From contig NZ_PYGF01000006.1 in assembly GCF_003014575.1 (NCBI RefSeq), forward strand, positions 1 to 64,000: 64,000 nucleotides of DNA, in the 5' to 3' direction. The first letter of the stretch is position 1. Each line of letters begins with the position of its first letter. The notes beneath the pieces are model-generated. The model did not search any database. It saw only the letters and a program-made list of their open reading frames with translations, and had not been told where the DNA came from. This document shows, one piece after another, positions 8,550 through 17,131 of the stretch. The DNA comes from Cecembia rubra. Lineage in GTDB: Bacteria > Bacteroidota > Bacteroidia > Cytophagales > Cyclobacteriaceae. The position numbers and the translations under genes were made by a program.

Positions 8550-9971
8550 TTATAGCATTGTAGTAGGACACACATAATCACTCACTTTGAACAGGGATGA
8601 ATCCTTGATGGCGGTAAATCCTCCTTTCACATCAATCAGGTTTTCATAACCTCGAGCTCTTAGGATAGAAGTAAATGCCATGGACCTGTATCCTCCTGCA
8701 CAGTGAACATAGTAAGTTTTGTTTTTGTCTACTTTGGTCATGCTGTCATTGATATAGTCCAATGGTGCATTGATAGAGTCGATCACATGCTCACTGTAAT
8801 GCTCGCTGGCTTTTCTTACATCAAGAATATTGACCTGGCCTTCTTTTTCTATGATTTGGGCCAATTCTTCAGCTGAGACGGATGTAATGGTGTCTATTTC
8901 TCTACCTTCTGATTTCCAGGCCTCAAACCCACCTTTGATATAACCTATACAATGATCATAACCTACCCTCGCTAATCTGGTGATGATTTCTTCCTCTTTT
9001 CCTTCTTCTGCTACCACAAGAATTTCCTGCTTGACATCTGGAATCAAAGTGCCAACCCATACTGCAAAGCTTCCTTCAATTCCAATATTGATAGAGTTGG
9101 GAATAAAACCTTTGGCAAAAACCTGCGCATCACGGGTATCCAAGATCACAGCTCCGGTCTCATTGGCCGCAGCTTCAAATGCAGCTGGATTCAATGGATT
9201 GAATCCTCTGTTCAATACCTCATCAATAGAGTCATATCCTTGAATGTTCATCAATACATTTTGTGGGAAATAAGCAGGAGGAGGTGTCAATCCGGTTAAA
9301 ACCTCTTTGATAAACTCCTCTTTTGTCATGTCCTGAAGGGCATAATTTGTCTTTTTCTGATTGCCCAAAGTATCTGTAGTCTCTTTGCTCATATTTTTAC
9401 CACAGGCACTTCCTGCTCCATGTGCAGGATAAACAATGATATCATCAGCCAAAGGCATAATTTTGTTTCTTAAGGAATCATAAAGATGTGCAGCCAGTTT
9501 TTCCTGTGTCAAATCTTTTATGACTTTCTGGGCCAAATCAGGACGTCCAACATCACCTATGAATAATGTGTCACCTGTAAAGATTGCCTCTTCCTTTCCT
9601 TCTTCATTGATCAAAAGGTAACAAGAGCTTTCCATAGTATGACCTGGGGTATGAATTACTTTGATTTTAGCTTTTCCGATTTCAAATATTTGACCATCTT
9701 CTGCTATAATGGCATCAAATCCCATTTTCATACCGGTTGGTCCGAATACAATTGGAGCGCCAGTCTTCTCTGAAAGATCTTTGTGTCCAGACACAAAATC
9801 TGCATGGAAGTGGGTCTCAAATACATACTTGATTTTTGCTCCTTCTTTTTCAGCTTTTTCTATGTAAGGCTGAACTTCTCTTAGTGGATCAATAATAGCA
9901 GCTTCTCCTTCTGATTCGATGTAATATGCCCCTTGAGCCAAACACCCGGTATAAATTTGTTCGATTTTCAT
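8550..9971 (-). CDS. Persulfide dioxygenase-rhodanese fusion (CstB/ETHE1-like)
   Basis: The protein has 473 residues in three parts. Residues 1-240 are a metallo-beta-lactamase fold with THFHADFVSGH (H54, H56, D58, H63), HTPGHT (H111) and TGDTLF (D134), the iron ligands of ETHE1-type persulfide dioxygenases. Residues about 265-350 form a rhodanese-like domain with no cysteine in the active loop, so it is probably inactive. Residues about 370-465 form a rhodanese with VHCAGGYRS (C424). This order is that of staphylococcal CstB, which oxidises low-molecular-weight persulfides to thiosulfate in the cytoplasm. Together with the downstream YeeE genes it points to sulfane-sulfur detoxification or use. 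Confidence 0.9.
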   Translation of the reverse strand: MKIEQIYTGCLAQGAYYIESEGEAAIIDPLREVQPYIEKAEKEGAKIKYVFETHFHADFVSGHKDLSEKTGAPIVFGPTGMKMGFDAIIAEDGQIFEIGKAKIKVIHTPGHTMESSCYLLINEEGKEEAIFTGDTLFIGDVGRPDLAQKVIKDLTQEKLAAHLYDSLRNKIMPLADDIIVYPAHGAGSACGKNMSKETTDTLGNQKKTNYALQDMTKEEFIKEVLTGLTPPPAYFPQNVLMNIQGYDSIDEVLNRGFNPLNPAAFEAAANETGAVILDTRDAQVFAKGFIPNSINIGIEGSFAVWVGTLIPDVKQEILVVAEEGKEEEIITRLARVGYDHCIGYIKGGFEAWKSEGREIDTITSVSAEELAQIIEKEGQVNILDVRKASEHYSEHVIDSINAPLDYINDSMTKVDKNKTYYVHCAGGYRSMAFTSILRARGYENLIDVKGGFTAIKDSSLFKVSDYVCPTTML

Positions 9972-10004
9972 ATAATAGTACTGTTTTTCAGGTTATTGAT
10001 TATG

Positions 10005-10047
10005 TAAATTTATTTTTCTCTCCATTATTTCAAAATGACATTTGTCA
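10005..10047 (-). promoter_or_regulatory. CRP/FNR-type palindrome and promoter of the persulfide dioxygenase gene
   Basis: TGACAAATGTCA (10047-10036, minus strand) is a perfect 12-base palindrome. It is followed by TTTTG as a -33 element and, 23 bases after the palindrome, by TAAATTTA (10012-10005), a 7/8 match to TAnnTTTG. The leader to the ATG is about 33 bases. An operator abutting the -33 element suggests activation from about -41.5 by a Crp/Fnr-family protein. No such regulator is in the window. Confidence 0.55.
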
Positions 10048-10231
10048 CACATTTTGGGTAAAAGTTTAGAAATACTGACGACAATATTTCACGTCATGCC
10101 GATCCGCCCCAGGTTTAGTCCTAGCTTTCCTCATTTTGGAAGCCCTCCGAATCCCAAGCTATCAGGATGGAACAGGCTTTCTCCGCCCTTGGCGGATAAG
10201 GTTGATAGGTAAAAACCTATCATTAATATGG

Positions 10232-10552
10232 TTAGACTTTCTCAGTTAAATAGCCCTCTATGGTATTTACCAACTGATGAGCCGGAACCACTCCCGATTG
10301 TCTCCATAAAATTTGGCCTTTTTGAAATAGTATTAAGGTAGGCACACCTCGAACTTGAAACTTGCTTGCTGCTAGAGGGTTTTTGTCTACATCTACTTTT
10401 ACGATTTTGATCTTTTCACCCAACTGACGTGCTGTATCTTCAAGGATAGGCTGCATCATCTGGCAAGGTCCGCACCAAGTAGCGAAAAAGTCTACCAAAA
10501 CTGGCTGATTTCCTGAAATCAATTCGCTGAATGTTAATGGTTGAGTGCTCAT
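10232..10552 (-). CDS. trx: Thioredoxin
   Basis: This is a short thioredoxin of 106 residues, the normal length, with the active site WCGPC. It has the conserved FFATWCGPCQMMQPIL segment, a VDVDKNP strand and the cis-proline loop VRGVPT. No signal peptide is seen, so it is cytoplasmic. It reduces disulfides or persulfides. Position and a similar upstream operator link it to the sulfur module. The start at 10552 (MSTQPLTF) is preferred because an exact -7 box lies 26 bases upstream and the frame extension adds only a non-conserved leader. Confidence 0.92.
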   Translation of the reverse strand: MSTQPLTFSELISGNQPVLVDFFATWCGPCQMMQPILEDTARQLGEKIKIVKVDVDKNPLAASKFQVRGVPTLILFQKGQILWRQSGVVPAHQLVNTIEGYLTEKV

Positions 10553-10578
10553 AATTGATAAGTTTAAATTGAACATTA

Positions 10579-10623
10579 CAAAATTACAGTCTATAGTTAG
10601 TTCTTGACAGTAATTTTTATCAC
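10579..10623 (-). promoter_or_regulatory. Promoter and third copy of the sulfur-module operator, before thioredoxin
   Basis: TAATTTTG (10586-10579, minus strand) is an exact -7 box, 26 bases before the thioredoxin ATG. Twenty-four bases upstream of it is TGATAAAAATTA inside GTGATAAAAATTAC (10623-10610). That differs from the porin operator at three of fourteen positions, so this is a degenerate copy of the same palindrome. Confidence 0.45.
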
Positions 10624-10670
10624 AAATCCTTAAATGCTGTTAATTTGGCTTTCCGTAAGGATTAATTGAT

Positions 10671-10678
10671 TATTTTCG
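10671..10678 (+). promoter_or_regulatory. Candidate -7 box for the DUF2723 gene
   Basis: TATTTTCG matches TAnnTTTG at seven of eight positions and lies 25 bases before the ATG. TTTG at 10644-10647 is a possible -33 element with a 23-base spacer, at the long end of the usual range. Confidence 0.35.
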
Positions 10679-10703
10679 TCCGTCACAACTATTTATTAGA
10701 ACA

Positions 10704-13685
10704 ATGCTTGATTATAAAAAGGTCAATAACATCACCGGATGGTTGGTATTTGTTGTTTCCACACTGGTTTACGTATTAACAGTCGAACAGACTGCTAGCT
10801 TTTGGGATCCGGGAGAATTTATTGCAGTTTCATACAAACTTCAGGTGCCACATCCTCCGGGGGCTCCTTTTTTCCTATTGATCTACAGAATGTTTGCTTT
10901 TTTTGCTTTTGGAGATACACTTCAAGTCGCTTATTGGATGAATGTAGGCAGTGCGGTATTTTCAGGTTTGACTATTCTTTTCCTCTTTTGGTCCATTACC
11001 CTATTCGGAAGGAAACTATTTCAGATCAAAAATGGTGAAGAAAGTAAAGGACAGACCATCTCCTTGATGGGGGCAGGTTTGATCGGTTCTTTGGTGTACA
11101 CATTTACAGACAGTTTCTGGTTTTCTGCGGTGGAGGCTGAGGTTTATGCCATGTCATCCTTCTTTACAGCGATTGTAATTTGGGCATTTTTAAAATGGGA
11201 TACCATCGAAGACCCTAAAGAAGAAAACAGATGGATGCTTTTTATAGCCTATTTGGTCGGACTTTCTATTGGTGTTCACTTGCTCAACTTGGTGACCTTG
11301 CCTGCATTAGCACTTATATACTATTTTAAAAAATATCCACAACCTAATCTGAAGGGTGGAGTTATTGCAATTGGTCTTGGTGGAATTGCTCTTATCATTA
11401 TTAATAACTTTATTATTCCAGGTTTGCCTAGTGTGGCAGGATCCATTGAAATATTCTTTGTGAATAGTATTGGATTGCCATTTGGCTCCGGCATAGTGGT
11501 GTTTTCTACCCTGTTTTTGGGAACTTTGGTATATGGAATTCTCTATTCAATCAAAAAGCAAAGGGCTGGATTGAATACCATTTTGCTTTCATTGACCTTT
11601 ATTTTGATAGGTTATGCTTCTTATGCATTGATCATTATCCGGGCCAACCAAAATCCTGTAATCAATGAAAATGCTCCCAAAGATATCATCAGCTACATTT
11701 CCTATCTAAAAAGAGAGCAATATGGTTACCGTCCATTATTGCATGGGCAGTATTTTGATGCAGAGCTCAAAGACCAAAAAGAAGGGGCTCCCATTTATTT
11801 GAAGGGGAAGGATAAATACGAGGTAGTGGATTATTCCACTTTAAATGTATATGACCCTGAAAGGACTACCATTCTTCCAAGGATTTATTCTACCCAGGAA
11901 AGGCATAAACAAATCTATCGCTCCAAGCTAGGTTTGAGGGAAGGGCAGAAGCCAACCTTCGGGGATAACCTCTATTTCATGTTCTCCCATCAATTGGGTC
12001 ATATGTATTGGAGGTATTTTATGTGGAATTTTTCGGGAAGGGAGAGTGACTTTTCGGATGCCCCTTGGTTGGGAATCACGGATTTCTTCTCTGATAAATT
12101 CCCAGATTATATCAAGGAAAACAAAGCCCATAACAATTATCTGATGCTTCCCTTGATTTTGGGAATCATAGGTTTACTGTTTCAGGCTAAGGTTGATACC
12201 CGGTCATTTTATGTGAATGCCATGCTCTTCCTGATGATGGGAGTGGTACTGGTACTTTACCTCAATTCTCCACCGGTGGAACCCAGAGAAAGGGATTACA
12301 TCTATGTGGGCTCATTCTATGCTTTTGCCATTTGGATAGGGATAGGGGTATTGGCCTTATCGCATTGGATAGGTAAATTAAACAAAAACCTGGCCGTGTC
12401 CGGTATCATAGCTACCCTGATCACTTTCCCTATACCTGTTCTGATGGCAGGACAGAACTGGGATGACCATAACCGTCATGGAAGGTATTTTTCAGTGGAT
12501 TCTGCGAGGAATTTCCTTGCTTCTTGTGCACCGAATGCCATTTTATTTACAGGAGGTGATAATGACACTTTCCCGCTCTGGTATGTACAGGAAGTAGAAG
12601 GATTCAGGACGGATGTAAGAGTAGTGGTATTGAGTTATTTTGATACAGATTGGTATGTTGAGCAATTGACAAGACCGGTAAACGAGTCTGCTCCACTTCC
12701 ATTTTCTTTGGAATACAAGAATTATAGGAAAGGTACCAATGACGTACTTTACGTGATGGACAGGCAAAATTTAGAGGCTATTTCTGCCAAGGAGTATCTT
12801 CGTCTGCTTAAAAGTGAAAGTGATCTGCTCAAGCTGACATCTGGAGGTAGATCTACCTTTAATATGGTTCCATCGCGTAACCTCATTCTTGATGTGGATA
12901 TTGAGAAAGTGTACAATCAAGGGCTAATTCCTGAAGGAATGGAAGACCTGATAGTAGATCAAATGAACCTAAGGGTCAAGGGCAATTACCTGACCAAAGG
13001 TAATATGATGCTTATTGATTTAATTGCCTCCAATAATTGGGAAAGGCCAATCTACTTCAACAATACTTCTTTGGCTACCATCACACTGGATATTGAGGAT
13101 TATGTAGTGATGGAAGGACTTACCTACAGGTTGTTGCCTGTTAGAAAGCCACAAGGCATGCGTACTGAACTTGTCAATACAGACATAGCTTATCAAAATG
13201 TACTGGAAAAATTTGCCTTCAGAGGAATGGATAATCCTGACAATTATTTCGATGATGAGTTCAGAAGATTTACTTCCAATCACCGCTCTGCGATCAATTC
13301 CATAGCAATAGCCTTATTGGATGAAGATGATCTGGATAGGGCTGCAGAGATTTTGAAGTTCAGCATTCAAGTGATGCCTCATGAGGCAGTTCCTTATGAT
13401 CTGGCAAGTGGGCAAATGGTACCATTGTTCTTTGAAGTAGGAGAAGATGATTTGGCATTGGATATCGTCGAAAAACTTTCTCATAAGTCTGTTCAAATGT
13501 TGGAATTTTACACCAGAGAAGATAGGGTTTTTGACAGAGAAGCCATGATTTCTATAGAAATGCTGAAGTTCTTTATTCCACTGCTCGAAGAACGTGGATA
13601 TACCGAGCTATCCTCTCAGATTAAAAAGGATTTTGAAAGGGTTATGGGGCCAATTGGTGGTGGTTCTATGTTGGATAGAAGGTAG
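10704..13685 (+). CDS. DUF2723/GT117 polytopic glycosyltransferase-like protein
   Basis: The protein has 993 residues. The N-terminus has the family's ASFWDPGEFIAVSYKLQVPH motif (D and E equivalent to GT-C catalytic acids) and HPPGAPFF, followed by about 12 transmembrane segments to residue 600. A soluble C-terminal region contains FTGGDNDTFPLWY and ends in a helical, TPR-like tail. DUF2723 proteins are classed as GT117 and resemble protein O-mannosyltransferases, so transfer of a lipid-linked sugar to an envelope acceptor is likely; the substrate is unknown. The last codons (GGGSMLDRR, stop) are part of a 223-bp duplication that leaves a second copy of the gene end downstream. Confidence 0.85.
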   Translation: MLDYKKVNNITGWLVFVVSTLVYVLTVEQTASFWDPGEFIAVSYKLQVPHPPGAPFFLLIYRMFAFFAFGDTLQVAYWMNVGSAVFSGLTILFLFWSITLFGRKLFQIKNGEESKGQTISLMGAGLIGSLVYTFTDSFWFSAVEAEVYAMSSFFTAIVIWAFLKWDTIEDPKEENRWMLFIAYLVGLSIGVHLLNLVTLPALALIYYFKKYPQPNLKGGVIAIGLGGIALIIINNFIIPGLPSVAGSIEIFFVNSIGLPFGSGIVVFSTLFLGTLVYGILYSIKKQRAGLNTILLSLTFILIGYASYALIIIRANQNPVINENAPKDIISYISYLKREQYGYRPLLHGQYFDAELKDQKEGAPIYLKGKDKYEVVDYSTLNVYDPERTTILPRIYSTQERHKQIYRSKLGLREGQKPTFGDNLYFMFSHQLGHMYWRYFMWNFSGRESDFSDAPWLGITDFFSDKFPDYIKENKAHNNYLMLPLILGIIGLLFQAKVDTRSFYVNAMLFLMMGVVLVLYLNSPPVEPRERDYIYVGSFYAFAIWIGIGVLALSHWIGKLNKNLAVSGIIATLITFPIPVLMAGQNWDDHNRHGRYFSVDSARNFLASCAPNAILFTGGDNDTFPLWYVQEVEGFRTDVRVVVLSYFDTDWYVEQLTRPVNESAPLPFSLEYKNYRKGTNDVLYVMDRQNLEAISAKEYLRLLKSESDLLKLTSGGRSTFNMVPSRNLILDVDIEKVYNQGLIPEGMEDLIVDQMNLRVKGNYLTKGNMMLIDLIASNNWERPIYFNNTSLATITLDIEDYVVMEGLTYRLLPVRKPQGMRTELVNTDIAYQNVLEKFAFRGMDNPDNYFDDEFRRFTSNHRSAINSIAIALLDEDDLDRAAEILKFSIQVMPHEAVPYDLASGQMVPLFFEVGEDDLALDIVEKLSHKSVQMLEFYTREDRVFDREAMISIEMLKFFIPLLEERGYTELSSQIKKDFERVMGPIGGGSMLDRR

Positions 13686-14103
13686 GCGGCGTTTGTACCA
13701 AGTACCAAGTATCAAGAGGGGAGAGATTAGAGGCGAGAAGCGAGAGTCTTGAGACAAGAATTTTGGAAGTAGGAAGTCAGATTGGAGCTCTTCGGGATTT
13801 GCAATTCCAAAGAGCGATACCATGGATTTGAAATCCATTTTATCCCTTCTCGAAATTGCAAATTTCGAGAAGCGGGTTGTTGGTGGTTCTATGTTGGATA
13901 GAAGGTAAGTGGCGTTTGTACCAAGTACCAAGTATCAAGAGGGGAGAGATTAGAGGCGAGAAGCGAGAGTCTTGAGACAAGAATTTTGGAAGTGGGAAGT
14001 CAGATTGGAGCTCTTCGGGATTTGCAATTCCGAAGAGCGATACCATGGATTTGAAATCCATTTTATCCCTTCTCGAAATTGCAAATTTCGAGAAACGGGG
14101 GAA
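13658..14103 (+). repeat. 223-bp tandem duplication with palindromic element, spanning the end of the DUF2723 gene
   Basis: Copy 1 (13658-13880) begins inside the last codons of the preceding gene; copy 2 (13881-about 14103) repeats it with a few substitutions. Each copy holds a purine-rich stretch (accaagtaccaagtatcaag followed by gaggcgagaagcgagag) and then three stem-loops: GCTCTTCGG/CCGAAGAGC, ATGGATTTGAAATCCAT, and CTTCTCGAAATTGCAAATTTCGAGAA. The stems resemble short interspersed palindromes of the REP kind. The rest of the gap to 14192 is purine-rich low-complexity sequence with no convincing gene. Confidence 0.9.
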
Positions 14104-14192
14104 CTAGGTGAAAGGGGCGAAGTAAAAGGGACGAGGTTTAAGGACAACCTAATTCCTTTCTCCATTGACCTTTTTCCTTTATCCTAATTTTC

Positions 14193-14969
14193 CTACCCCT
14201 TTCTCAACACAAAAAACAAGTCTAGTCCCTTTTCCGGATTGGTCTCCAGAGTATAATCTTCATGGGAAATATCTGTGACTGAATTGCCCTGTTGGCTGTG
14301 AAGCTTGTTTCGGTTAAACCTGTTTAAAACCTCATATGGCCAGCGTAATAGGGAAGCCGGTAGTCTATACTGTAAATTAAAAATATCAAAGCGCATAATC
14401 CTGTTGACAGACTTCCTGTTGGCCTCATGGTAAGCCCAGACCTTTTCATTGCCGCCAATGCCCATTGCCTCAACCTTTTCAAATATTCCGGTGCATAGAT
14501 CTTCCAGCTGTTGAGCTGTATATTCCCTGATATGCCAAGGATTTCTGGATAAGGTATGCCGGATATTAGGGGTAGAGATTATTGCTTTGCCACCCGGTTT
14601 GAGCACCCTTTTGATTTCTTCCAAAAAAAGGCGGTCATTTTCAATATGTTCGATCACTTGAAAGCTGACAATGGAGTCATAAGTATTTTCTTCTATGCCG
14701 CTGAATGGAGGAATAAAAGCTTGTTGGAATTTTGCCTGAGGATACTTCTCCGATAATCTATTTATGACTTCCTGGATTTTATCTATTCCATGATAAGAAC
14801 TGACATTTTCCATCAATACTTTTACTCCCCGTCCTTCTCCACATCCTACTTCCAAAAGATCACCCTGCACCATGGGTTTGGCTGCAATATAGGCTTTGAG
14901 CAGACGTTGATGGATAGGGTTATCACTTACCAACTTATCAGAAGCAATCTCAGTTGTATAGGTAGCCAT
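14193..14969 (-). CDS. Class I SAM-dependent methyltransferase
   Basis: This 258-residue protein has a Methyltransf_11/25 fold: motif I LLEVGCGEGRG (residues about 39-49), motif II with HGID, VSFQVIEHIEN (about 108-118) and RVLKPGGKAIISTPN (about 126-140). These bind S-adenosylmethionine. There is no signal peptide. The acceptor is not evident; the branch resembles O- or N-methyltransferases next to glycan and lipid biosynthesis genes. A perfect -7 box is 21 bases upstream of the ATG. It is divergent from the GWxTD gene. Confidence 0.85.
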   Translation of the reverse strand: MATYTTEIASDKLVSDNPIHQRLLKAYIAAKPMVQGDLLEVGCGEGRGVKVLMENVSSYHGIDKIQEVINRLSEKYPQAKFQQAFIPPFSGIEENTYDSIVSFQVIEHIENDRLFLEEIKRVLKPGGKAIISTPNIRHTLSRNPWHIREYTAQQLEDLCTGIFEKVEAMGIGGNEKVWAYHEANRKSVNRIMRFDIFNLQYRLPASLLRWPYEVLNRFNRNKLHSQQGNSVTDISHEDYTLETNPEKGLDLFFVLRKG

Positions 14970-14990
14970 TTAAAATTTCATTAATTTGGG

Positions 14991-14998
14991 CAAAATTA
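14991..14998 (-). promoter_or_regulatory. -7 box of the methyltransferase gene
   Basis: Read on the minus strand, TAATTTTG is an exact TAnnTTTG match 21 bases before the ATG at 14969. No clear -33 element was found. Confidence 0.45.
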
Positions 14999-15018
14999 CG
15001 TTTAATTTTTAAAAACAG

Positions 15019-16269
15019 ATGACCAATAAGAGAAACCATACCCCAATCTGCACTTTAATCTTCGTTGCATTCTTTCTATTTTCTCTTCCTATTTCCTTAA
15101 ATGCCCAACAAACTTTGGAAAGTATAAATCAGGCATTGAGGTATTCCAGGTATTCCAGGTTAGCCTTAAAAATCATTCCCGTTCAGGAAAATGATAGAAC
15201 TTTTGTTCTTCAAATGCCCATAGAGAAAATTGAAGAAGATATAGAATTTGAAACTTATCAGTTTGCCTTTGCGGTGCTTTCTGGTTTTCAGGACTCTATA
15301 GATGAGCAGAATTTGATTCCATTGTCTAAGGAAGACCTCAAAGGGAACACGGATTTCCACTTTTTTTTCGAAAAAAGGGTCCAAATTCCGGAAGATCAAC
15401 AAGTTGCCATTGCTTTTTTGCAGGCTATTGATACCAGGCAAGGGGATGTTTATTATTATCACATTGACTTGATCAGTCCATTTGTACTTGGCCATCCTAA
15501 TTTCTGGGCCTATTACAATGACAGGGTGCCATTTGATCAAAGTTTTGTATTGAAAAATGAGGCCTTAGAATTTAAGGGTAGAAGTGGGGTCAATCTGCAT
15601 GCCTTCCATTATCCAACAATATTCGAAGCCCCACTTCCACCTATGGAAATAAGGCCTGCCAATGTTCCAAAAGAAATAACAGTGAATTATGAAGGGGAGT
15701 TTTTTCTAAACACCCCAAAATCTTTTGGTAAAGATGGTTATTATTTTATTCAGGCAGACACCAACTCTACTAATGGAATGTTGGTGAAAACTGTGCATGA
15801 ATCTTTCCCAAAGGTCAAAGATTATGAAGAAATGGTTGAGATGGTTGTATACATTTCGACCAGAAGAGAGCACGAAGCACTGAGAGAAGCGAAGGACAAG
15901 AAACTTGCCCTCGACCAATATTGGATTGGAATGGTCAAAGACGAAGAGTCCGCTAAAAAAGTAATCAGAGAATATTTTAAGCAAATTGAGTTTGCCAATA
16001 TCCTATTTACAGATTTCAAAGAAGGCTGGAAAACAGACCGAGGAATGGTGTACACTGTGATGGGCCCTCCCAATGAGGTTTTTTTCAGACCCAATGGTGA
16101 GATATGGTCTTACTTTACCGGTGATTCCAATTCGAAAATTACTTTTACCTTTGCGCGGGTAAAAAATATCCTCACACCAAACTATTATATACTTAACCGT
16201 TCGAGGGCCCTTCAGCCTGAATGGTTTAAAAGCATCACATCATGGAGAAACGCACAGATGGTTTTCTGA
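15019..16269 (+). CDS. GWxTD domain-containing secreted protein
   Basis: This protein of 416 residues begins with a signal peptide ending in LNAQ. A largely beta middle region precedes the C-terminal GWxTD domain: KEGWKTDRGMVYTVMGPPN followed by RPNGEIWSYF. The domain is widespread in Bacteroidota and Acidobacteriota but has no assigned biochemical role that I know of. The protein is probably periplasmic or outer-membrane associated. Its last 28 bases overlap the start of rlmB, suggesting co-expression. Confidence 0.85.
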   Translation: MTNKRNHTPICTLIFVAFFLFSLPISLNAQQTLESINQALRYSRYSRLALKIIPVQENDRTFVLQMPIEKIEEDIEFETYQFAFAVLSGFQDSIDEQNLIPLSKEDLKGNTDFHFFFEKRVQIPEDQQVAIAFLQAIDTRQGDVYYYHIDLISPFVLGHPNFWAYYNDRVPFDQSFVLKNEALEFKGRSGVNLHAFHYPTIFEAPLPPMEIRPANVPKEITVNYEGEFFLNTPKSFGKDGYYFIQADTNSTNGMLVKTVHESFPKVKDYEEMVEMVVYISTRREHEALREAKDKKLALDQYWIGMVKDEESAKKVIREYFKQIEFANILFTDFKEGWKTDRGMVYTVMGPPNEVFFRPNGEIWSYFTGDSNSKITFTFARVKNILTPNYYILNRSRALQPEWFKSITSWRNAQMVF

Positions 16270-17015
16270 TCAACAAAGGAGAGCACGATAAAGATTTTAT
16301 TTTTGGTACAAGGGCAGTGATCGAAGCAATCCATGCCCAGAAAGAAATAGACAAAATTCTGATTGATAAGGATGTCAATAATGATTTGGTAAAACAACTC
16401 TTAACTTTGGCCAAGGAGGAAAGGATTCCGGTAGTCAGGGTTCCAGATGCCAAGCTCAACAGGATTACTCGTAAAAACCATCAAGGTGTCATTGCCCACA
16501 TGTCATCTATCCAATATGCCTCACTGGATAATGTCATTGAAGAGTGCTTTTCCAAAGGAGTGTCCCCTTTGGTGCTTGTTCTGGACAGGATTACAGATGT
16601 AAGAAATTTCGGAGCTATTGCTAGGACTGCAGAATGTGCCGGCGTTCATGCCATATTGATTCCTGAAAAGGGAAGCGCCCAGATCAATTCTGATGCTGTC
16701 AAAACTTCCGCAGGGGCATTAAATCATCTTCCTGTTGTAAGGGTGAAGAATCTTTACTATACCGTAAAAGACCTGAAGAAAATGGGACTTCAGGTGGTGG
16801 CAGTAACTGAAAAAACAGAGCAATTGATTTATGAGGCAGACTTTACGATTCCTACTGCCCTGATTATGGGTTCAGAGGAAGATGGTATTTCGGATGAATT
16901 GATGGGCCAATCTGACGCCAAAGTGAAAATCCCAATGGCAGGAAACATTGAAAGTCTCAACGTCTCTGTATCGGCTGGTGTCGTAATTTATGAAGCAATT
17001 AGGCAGAGAAATTAG
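16242..17015 (+). CDS. rlmB: 23S rRNA (guanosine-2'-O-)-methyltransferase RlmB
   Basis: This SpoU/TrmH-family protein of 257 residues has an N-terminal substrate-binding domain (FIFGTRAVIEA, residues about 19-29) and the knotted SPOUT domain. The latter contains LDRITDVRNFGAIARTAEC (motif 1), LIMGSEEDGIS (motif 2) and IPMAGNIESLNVSVSAGV (motif 3). It 2'-O-methylates a guanosine of 23S rRNA (G2251 in E. coli). The start at 16242 overlaps the preceding gene by 28 bases; a later in-frame start would cut the binding domain. A strong terminator follows. Confidence 0.93.
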   Translation: MEKRTDGFLINKGEHDKDFIFGTRAVIEAIHAQKEIDKILIDKDVNNDLVKQLLTLAKEERIPVVRVPDAKLNRITRKNHQGVIAHMSSIQYASLDNVIEECFSKGVSPLVLVLDRITDVRNFGAIARTAECAGVHAILIPEKGSAQINSDAVKTSAGALNHLPVVRVKNLYYTVKDLKKMGLQVVAVTEKTEQLIYEADFTIPTALIMGSEEDGISDELMGQSDAKVKIPMAGNIESLNVSVSAGVVIYEAIRQRN

Positions 17016-17065
17016 ACCCAAGTCATAAGACCCAAGAATCAAGATGAAGGAATTAAAACGAGTTT

Positions 17066-17095
17066 ATCCCGCGTTTCTGAACGCGGGATTTTTTT
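17066..17095 (+). terminator. Terminator of rlmB
   Basis: A perfect 10-bp stem, ATCCCGCGTT/AACGCGGGAT, with tetraloop TCTG is followed by seven T. It lies 50 bases after the rlmB stop. Confidence 0.92.
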
Positions 17096-17131
17096 GTGGA
17101 TTTTGGATGACTAATAGCTGATTTCTAAGTC

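Noticed and set aside
10081-10225. Hairpins at 10204-10221 (GATAGGT-AAAA-ACCTATC) and GC-rich repeats as the thioredoxin terminator
   Set aside because: No T tract follows on the minus strand; kept only as unassigned structure, with loose similarity of nearby TATCAGGATGG to 60980-60990.
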